A program made the position numbers and the translations under genes. 64,000 nucleotides of DNA from Nepenthes gracilis. Its lineage: Eukaryota; Streptophyta; Magnoliopsida; Caryophyllales; Nepenthaceae. This document shows, in pieces, positions 57,832-64,000 of this stretch. Within the stretch, counting starts at the first letter, position 1, and each line of letters begins with the position of its first letter. The stretch lies in contig BSYO01000009.1 of the NCBI GenBank assembly GCA_033239525.1, positions 14,157,299 through 14,221,298 on the forward strand. The letters run 5' to 3'. The notes beneath the pieces were generated by a model. The model saw nothing but the letters and a program-made list of their open reading frames with translations. It was not told the DNA's origin and ran no database searches.

Positions 57832-59069
57832 CCGCTTGACTACAAGTCTAACTTTATATTAATTGATATTGGCTTTTATGTCACGTTTGATCTTAAATAC
57901 CCATTTATAATCAACTATTCTATAACCATAAGACAATTATATGATATCTCAAATTTTGTTATATGTAATTGATTTTACTTTATTTTTCATGTCATCAATC
58001 CTAAATGAACTCTCTCTTTCTACAGCTTATTGGGAAAAAAATCGGATTATCAAATGTCCCTATATCAAACTCAAATTCTTATATATAAACCCAAATTTTT
58101 GTAGATAAATCAATAGATTATTTAAAATAGTAGATCTTATTTCTCTATGAGATCTCCTTAATGTTATTTGTTTTGGTTCTACAACGCATTTCAACTATGA
58201 CAACCTCATCATGGAGGATGGGATCATTGATTTTTTATCCATCGTTATTAAATTATTCAATAATATTTGGAACTATAATTTTCTTAAAAGTTACAAGTGA
58301 AAAAAATTGTATCCCAACCTTTTAATGTCCACATTTTGAGGAACATTACTCCTAGTGAAATGTCCACATTTCACTATTCTCAATAAATTTGATGTTATTG
58401 GTTTTATTATTCCTTATACTATGATTGAGACTGCAAAATCTAAACTCTTTAGATCTCTTTGGGTAATTAACAAAGTATCCACTAGCAATTATAAAATCTA
58501 GCTTCCTTTCATATAAATTATATATTTTAGCCTCTGTTAGACACACTAAATATGTAAATATTGAAAACTTGATTTCCTACTAGTCCACAACTATAAAAGT
58601 TTTTAGAATCGCTTTATTTGAAACCTAGTTAAGAATATATATAATAATATTAAGAGCTTCTATTAACAAAAATTTAAATAAAGAGGTACTATTAAGCATA
58701 CTCATTATATCTATTTAAGTACAATTATAATATTAATTAATTATCCTAATTTATCATAATATTTATCATCTCCATCAGATCTAATGAATTTTATATTTTT
58801 ATTTAATTATCTTTTAACATCAATTATGTATACTTTCAAAATATTCACAACTTAATATTTTTTGTATAATAAATAAGTATAACAATAATACGATTAGTTG
58901 TCAATAAAGTGTTAAAATATTTTTTTCACCTAAAGACGGAGAATAAAAAAATATACAAATATCTGAATGAATAATTTCTAGAAGTTCCTTCCTTCTTATG
59001 GCATGCCTCTTTGTAAGTTTTGTTTATTTTAATACAATTCATATATGCATCAAAATTGGAGAAATATAG
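57832..59069 (-). pseudogene. Old copia element: integrase and start of RT
   Basis: Read on the minus strand from 59069, this has FDAYMNCIKINKTYKEACHKK (matching DCIKGKQTNKTKKGATR of the pre-integrase region). A heavily decayed integrase follows, with KFIRSDGDDKYYDK near 58775. After a long degraded part it reads VDYKWVFKIKRDIKANIN and YKVRLVVKR, the start of copia RT, where the Tat-type element interrupts it. Stops are abundant. Confidence 0.7.
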
Positions 59070-60218
59070 TGATGGGTATATCGCAATATGGGCTGGCCCA
59101 TGGTCAAAGAAGACTCAAATGGCCTGCTGGACGGTCAACTCAAAAGCGGCCCAACAGGAGGCACAGGCGCAAATCCTGAAAGGCCCAAGACGGTCAACGC
59201 TAGTGTTGACCGTCGAGACTTCAGCAGGCGGCCAACTGGAGCTTTGACCGTATGTACTGTAGCGGCAAGCCCAAAAAGGCTTCAAACTTGCTACGGCCCA
59301 GGCCCCAAATTGGCAAGCAAACACGTGCACGAAAAGCAACGGTCCTTTCATGGTCACATGCCTTTCCTAAAAGCTGATCTTCTCCAAAAATGGTGGCAAT
59401 GAACTCAGCGCCAACAAAACGGTCAGAAAGGCATGAGACAATTTGAAGATCCGTTACACTGTACAGCAGAAAGATGATCTATCAAATCACGACTGTTAAG
59501 CCCATCAACTCTGATAAGGACGCCATTGCCAATCCAAGAGGAGCATGCCACCTTGCCCAGAGAAGGAGGCTCTTCTACTGTCCATAAAAGCTTAAGGTCT
59601 TCATTTTGGAAGACGTATGCTTTTACAGGCTCTTATACACACTCTTACATGCCCAAACAAGCTCACGAACAAACAACGAAAGCTTACTTAGAAACAGGAG
59701 CTCATTTGCTTACCCTCTAACTGGTCTTTCTGAGAACACTAAGAACCAGTTTTCTGAAAGACTTCTTGCAGTTTTCCACACGAACACTTACAGAGCTCTA
59801 ACAGAGGCTCATCTTCTCTTTCTCTCTACACAAGTGTTCGTCCTCCAATCCCACCAAAGGCCTCCGGGTTCCAGGAGACCTTTTTGGCTTTCCGAGAATT
59901 ATTCCCTAAAGCTTCCACGCTTTCGGGACGTCGCTTCCTTACGCTCTCTATGAGCAGGAAGTGAGAGCTCACGTTCTTAACAAGCCAACACTCCCGACCA
60001 TCCTGTTCTCTCTCTTTTGCTTTCCAATTTACCTTCCTTACTTAGAAGGCTTTTACTGACTTGAACGTCGGAGTGTTTTCGGTGGGACAACATCCCGCCG
60101 ACACACTAACCTCTCGTTCTCTTTAGTGGTGTGCAGGATTCAGACTCAGTGAACGAAGTCGGGTCGAGCTATCCAGACGAATCCGAATCTATTCGAAGTC
60201 GGGTCAAGGTACGCATCA
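59070..60218 (+). repeat. Solo LTR (1149 bp) of a Tat-like element
   Basis: It starts TGATGGGTATATCGC and ends TACGCATCA, with a perfect target duplication TATAG at 59065-59069 and 60219-60223. It contains TCCATAAAAGC (TATA-like, 59580) and TGACTTGAACGTCGGAGTG (about 60057), a motif also in the LTRs at 48498 and 57279, so the family is related but different. No internal sequence is attached. Removing it with one TATAG rejoins copia codons LSNL and FSNFD. Confidence 0.88.
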
Positions 60219-61000
60219 TATAGGTTAGATAATAATGCTTTTTCCATCAATCTTTCATTCTATCTTTAGATATATAACCTAATTTTTTTGTGTCAAAAGA
60301 AAGAAGAACTTTTATTCATTAAATTATAATTTGCTCCTAAATTGTGATGTAAGGTCACAAGAATTTTAACAAAATTTTGGTCAAAATTAATTCCATAAAG
60401 ACCATTAAAAAGGGTACCCAAATCAATTAGGTTTTGTCTTTATACAAACTAATCCTTCTATCTTCAAAAGAGTACCCTTGGACATTAAGTATAGAAATAA
60501 AAATGAGATTTCTAAAAATAAAATGTGCATAATGTATTTTCAATAAATCTAAATACAAGTTAATATTAAGAAAGAAACAAAAAATTTTAACAGCAAAAAT
60601 AAAAACTTTAACATACTCTTGAAGACAATAACATTTTTATTTTGATTTAAGATTTATATTGTAAGGAATTCTTACATGGTAATTTAAATATAAACATTAG
60701 AGTTTGAGTCAAACCATTAAATATTAGAAAAAATTTTAGTTAGGTTTGAATCAAAGTAAATATAAACCAAAGTCTCACAATCTTTTCAACTAGCATTTTT
60801 TTTAATGACAATATTTCTTGAAGTGGTTTAATATTTTTTAGAAGTGACACATTTTATTACTTCTTTTTTTTTTTTAGTCCTTATTCTAGAATTAAATTTC
60901 TTTTCTTTTGATGATCTAGTATTAATTCTTTCTCGTTTTTATTTTTCCTTTTCCTTACAACCGTGGCTCGTTAAATTTATTGAATGAATTTATTATTGTT
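60219..61000 (-). pseudogene. Old copia element: pre-integrase region and probable gag side
   Basis: Just beyond the solo LTR the minus strand reads NERLMEKALLSNL, matching the pre-integrase stretch that precedes the CxxC motif of copia elements. Further right the sequence is too decayed for me to identify protease or gag with confidence, and I could not find the 5' LTR. The right boundary is approximate. Confidence 0.5.
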
Positions 61001-62230
61001 TAAACCTTTCTTCCTTATGAACCAATATGTTTTCCAATTTATTCACATTTTATTTATTTATAATTATTTTGTAATAATTAAATAATAAATGTTTCATTCA
61101 CATTAGTGATTTCTATTTACTTAAAGGATGAATTGATGTTCCATTAATTAAAAAAGAGTGTTAACTATGGGTATATGAAACCTATTAAAAATCAAATATA
61201 CTCATTGATTATTCTAATTAGTAAATTAATTGTATAGAATTTGATATACCGTTGATCCTATTATAATATTTAGTAATTAAAACTCTATAAAACTATAAGT
61301 TTGTAAAGTGATTAAACTAATATATGTAATAACTATATTAATATTTTATTCTATAATTTATTATTTATAAAATAAACTAGCATGACCATGTTGGTGATAA
61401 AAATTATATCATTATATAAATATGTAATTGAAAATAACTTTACAAAAATATTATAAAAATATCTATATAGATCTGAATATATAATATTTTTAATAATAAA
61501 AAATAAAATTTGATGCATTTCAGGGATCTGAATTGTCACATGAATTAGAGAGTTGAGATTTTTCATCAGGAGTTAAGCAGGGTTTGATCTTCATTTATAT
61601 AAATCCTTATCCTGCACACCACAATAAATCGAATGAATGATAAGAAGTATACAATACTTACTTTCTGATATATTTTTTAACGCTTAAATTAGTAAACTCT
61701 CTTTGAATTGAAAGATGTAGAAAGAAAGTAAACACAGAGATGAAAAGATGATAATGATGAGTGTAAATTGGGAGGACTTTGCTCCACTTGGGTGCACGCA
61801 ATTACTTAAGTGTCCTTTTCTCTCTTTGGATTTTTTTCTCCCTTCTTCGGTTTAGGAGGAGTTGTATTTGTTACAGGGATTGTTGTCTGTTCAGTTGGTC
61901 TTTGAAACCGTTGCTTGTATCAAGAGGCATCATTCATGGTATGTAACTGTCATTCAAATTTAATAAGAAAATCATCTAACTATTAATTGTGGAGACTATT
62001 TCGATCATTTCTAGATCAGGTTATTTATTAGCTCATCATTATCCTTCTATTTCCCTATAAGATTGCAACATTAAACGTCCTAGTTAATGCCCTAGAGAAT
62101 CATTATTCGGTTGTCCTAATTTGCTTTGTGCTTCTTGCTTGGGTCACTGAGGCTTGGGTCTTGATTCAATTTAAATTGGGCCCATTTATTTTGGACTGCA
62201 GCCAACACTAGTCCATTATACTTGGAGGTT
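61001..62230. other. AT-rich stretch, nothing recognised
   Basis: Very AT-rich DNA to about 61700, then ordinary composition. I see no coding domain, no matching LTR copy and no structural RNA. It lies between the old copia remnant and the antisense-ORF relic of a third Tat-like element. Confidence 0.4.
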
Positions 62231-62236
62231 TAAATT

Positions 62237-63924
62237 TAAACTCCGAACATGCCACCGATGGGAAGCTAATTGGTATGCCATCAAATCACATCTCTGTTGT
62301 GGATCTTCTTCTACCAGTCAAAAAGAACCGCAATAAAAATACCGGTCATTCCAACCATTTACTGAATTTGGATTCCCTTCAACAAATGGAAGTTGGTCAA
62401 TCCTACCTATACTGGCAAAGTTTTGGAAACTAATTGTTTTATGGCCCGACCTTTGACTAAGTTAATAGACGAAGGTGTCATTTTGCTTCAGAAGACAAGC
62501 AATTTTTTGACTCAGGAGGCACTCACCAACATCTACTAGGAGGTCAGAGTTGTTGGAGAAGTCGTTGATGATATACCTCTCTGCAAACCTAAAAGGAAAC
62601 TAGGAGAGCTTTTTATTCGAGATCCTCCAGAAATGGTAGCCGAAGAGGCAGATTCCATGGCTCCTTGTTCATCCTATTTGTCCTCTTTGTTGATTTTGAA
62701 AGGACGATTGATGAAACTTGAGATGAAATAGCTACATTGAAGGCCGATGGGTTATCTTGGAGGCTAGACTTGATTCTTTCTTCACCCGGGCCGCCCAATT
62801 TTGAGGAGGTGCTCGAATTTGTTCAGGGTTGTGAGGCTTCCCCACCCGATTCTTTAGAAATAAGTAATCCTATTTTTAGCTGCTCCATTCCTTTCCCAAT
62901 ATGGGGTCCTAGTTTTTGTTAATTCATCACCCGACGATTCTGGTTCCACATCTCCTAGTGCTTCATTTGTGGAACCAATCAATAATGAAGAAACGGTAGA
63001 GGATTTGACTACCAATAATCTGGAGGTTTTATCGAGGGTCCCTAGACCTCGTCTTTTTTCATTGGAGGTTCTAGAGGTTGAGGAGGCCCCTCAGGTAGAT
63101 CCCTCGCCATCACGGTGCCCTAAGGACTTGGATGCCTTCTCCCCTCTCTCTAGATTCAAAGTCCCTCTTCATCGTCGTACTCTATCCCTTCTATGTTGGA
63201 GTACTCAACCGATTTCCGAGCCTGGCTCGTCTCCATATCCTTCTTTCCGAGAGGAGTCTTTTGTTCACAAGGTATCGCTTATTTAGCTATTTATTTACAA
63301 ATATTTTTCTTGACATTGTTATATATTGTTGATCATTTTGTTTTGTTTGGTAATCACGAGAACTAGTGCACTTAGTCAAAGATGGGTTGTATAAGCGCGA
63401 TGCCAAAATTTCCAGTCTCTCCCGATCGTATACCAATCCTACTGTACTCAAGGAGCTAGAGATCCAAGTCAAAACTGCTGTTGCCGAGGCTAAACAACTC
63501 CGAGATTGGGCCACTTTTTTTGAAAAAAGAGTTGTTTGAATAATTGGTGAGATCCTAAGGGCTATCAGACGAGAATGTTGTAACAGCAGATAGGATCGCC
63601 TTACTTGAGGACAAGCTCCAAGAAGCTAAACAATGATCAATTTCTGATGCTAACTTGATCTCCGGCCTCTAGGATAAGTGTGCCTAACTCCAAAGGTAGT
63701 TGATGAAGCGATTTCAATCTGAAGAGGTCAGCCCCATTTTGGATGAGAGATTCCAGGATGGACTTTTCCTCTGTAGGCGAATCGTTTCCTTAGCTGCACA
63801 TGATTTTCTTTTAGGCTGCCTTGATTTAAGGAATTTTGAGGCTTCTCAGTGCTCTAATATTAGGGATTTTTCAGGATCTGGCGATGGTCCGTCGTTTAGG
63901 TCCCCATTTGGTCCTCAATTTTAG
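62237..63924 (+). pseudogene. Relic of a Tat-like antisense ORF (third Tat-like element)
   Basis: On the plus strand, PKRKLGELFIRDPPEMVAEE (about 62588-62650) is followed by acidic, Pro/Ser-rich frames (62737-62922 and 62969-63286). A possible intron comes next, then a coiled-coil-like stretch (LYKRDAKISSLSR, VKTAVAEAKQLRDWATFFE, 63380-63535). The last block, 63700-63924, reads FQSEEVSPILDERFQDGLFL and CLDLRNF. That block aligns with the end of the antisense ORF at 54827-55315 (LKPEEVRPALNARFLDGILL, FFDPRNLG). By analogy the parent element would lie on the minus strand and extend beyond the right edge. Stops and frame changes show decay. Confidence 0.6.
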
Positions 63925-64000
63925 GATGATTTAGTTATTCACGCGTAGGTAGTGGTTAGTTTGAGGAACGTCTTTCTATACTGAGCTTAGCTCTCTAAAT

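Noticed and set aside
59020..59953. Plus-strand frames of 75 to 115 codons in the right-hand solo LTR
   Set aside because: They lie within the LTR with TATAG duplications on both sides, overlap each other in different frames and match no protein.

Overview
This window is nuclear DNA of a flowering plant. The evidence is a complete intron-containing EIN2 gene (ethylene signalling) set in AT-rich DNA packed with nested LTR retrotransposons. I cannot name the species from sequence alone. No bacterial features, rRNA genes, tRNA genes or CRISPR arrays were seen.

Layout. (1) Positions 1 to about 28.1 kb are one ancient minus-strand Ty3/gypsy element (Tat-like) broken into five pieces by four insertions: a non-autonomous LTR element (135-4062), a Tekay/Del-type gypsy element (4739-10213), a composite AT-rich block (10501-18992) that itself holds two solo LTRs (11133-14351 and 16457-17483), and a Ty1/copia element (19095-24678). 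Host codons on either side of most insertions rejoin when the insertion and one copy of the target duplication are removed, which fixes the boundaries. (2) About 28.1-31.1 kb holds the host element's 5' LTR region and unannotated AT-rich DNA. (3) EIN2 lies on the plus strand: a probable spliced leader from about 31.1 kb, then seven coding exons over 32696-41975, giving 1293 residues with no stops or frameshifts. (4) 42-46.8 kb has no gene I recognise, only a promoter-like stretch near 45.0 kb. (5) 46.3 to about 61 kb is a second nest: an old minus-strand Ty1/copia element interrupted by a Tat-type gypsy element (48498-57831, with an antisense ORF and a 47-bp tandem array) and by a solo LTR (59070-60218). 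(6) 62.2-63.9 kb carries a decayed relative of the same antisense ORF, from a third Tat-like element.

EIN2 is the only gene here that looks functional. The most unusual item is the LTR element at 135-4062. In one continuous reading frame, broken only by stop codons, it fuses gag to an integrase fragment, a piece of poly(ADP-ribose) glycohydrolase, a piece of mitochondrial cytochrome c1, a short unidentified segment, and then the rest of the integrase. It appears to be an LTR retrotransposon that captured host transcripts and placed them inside its integrase.
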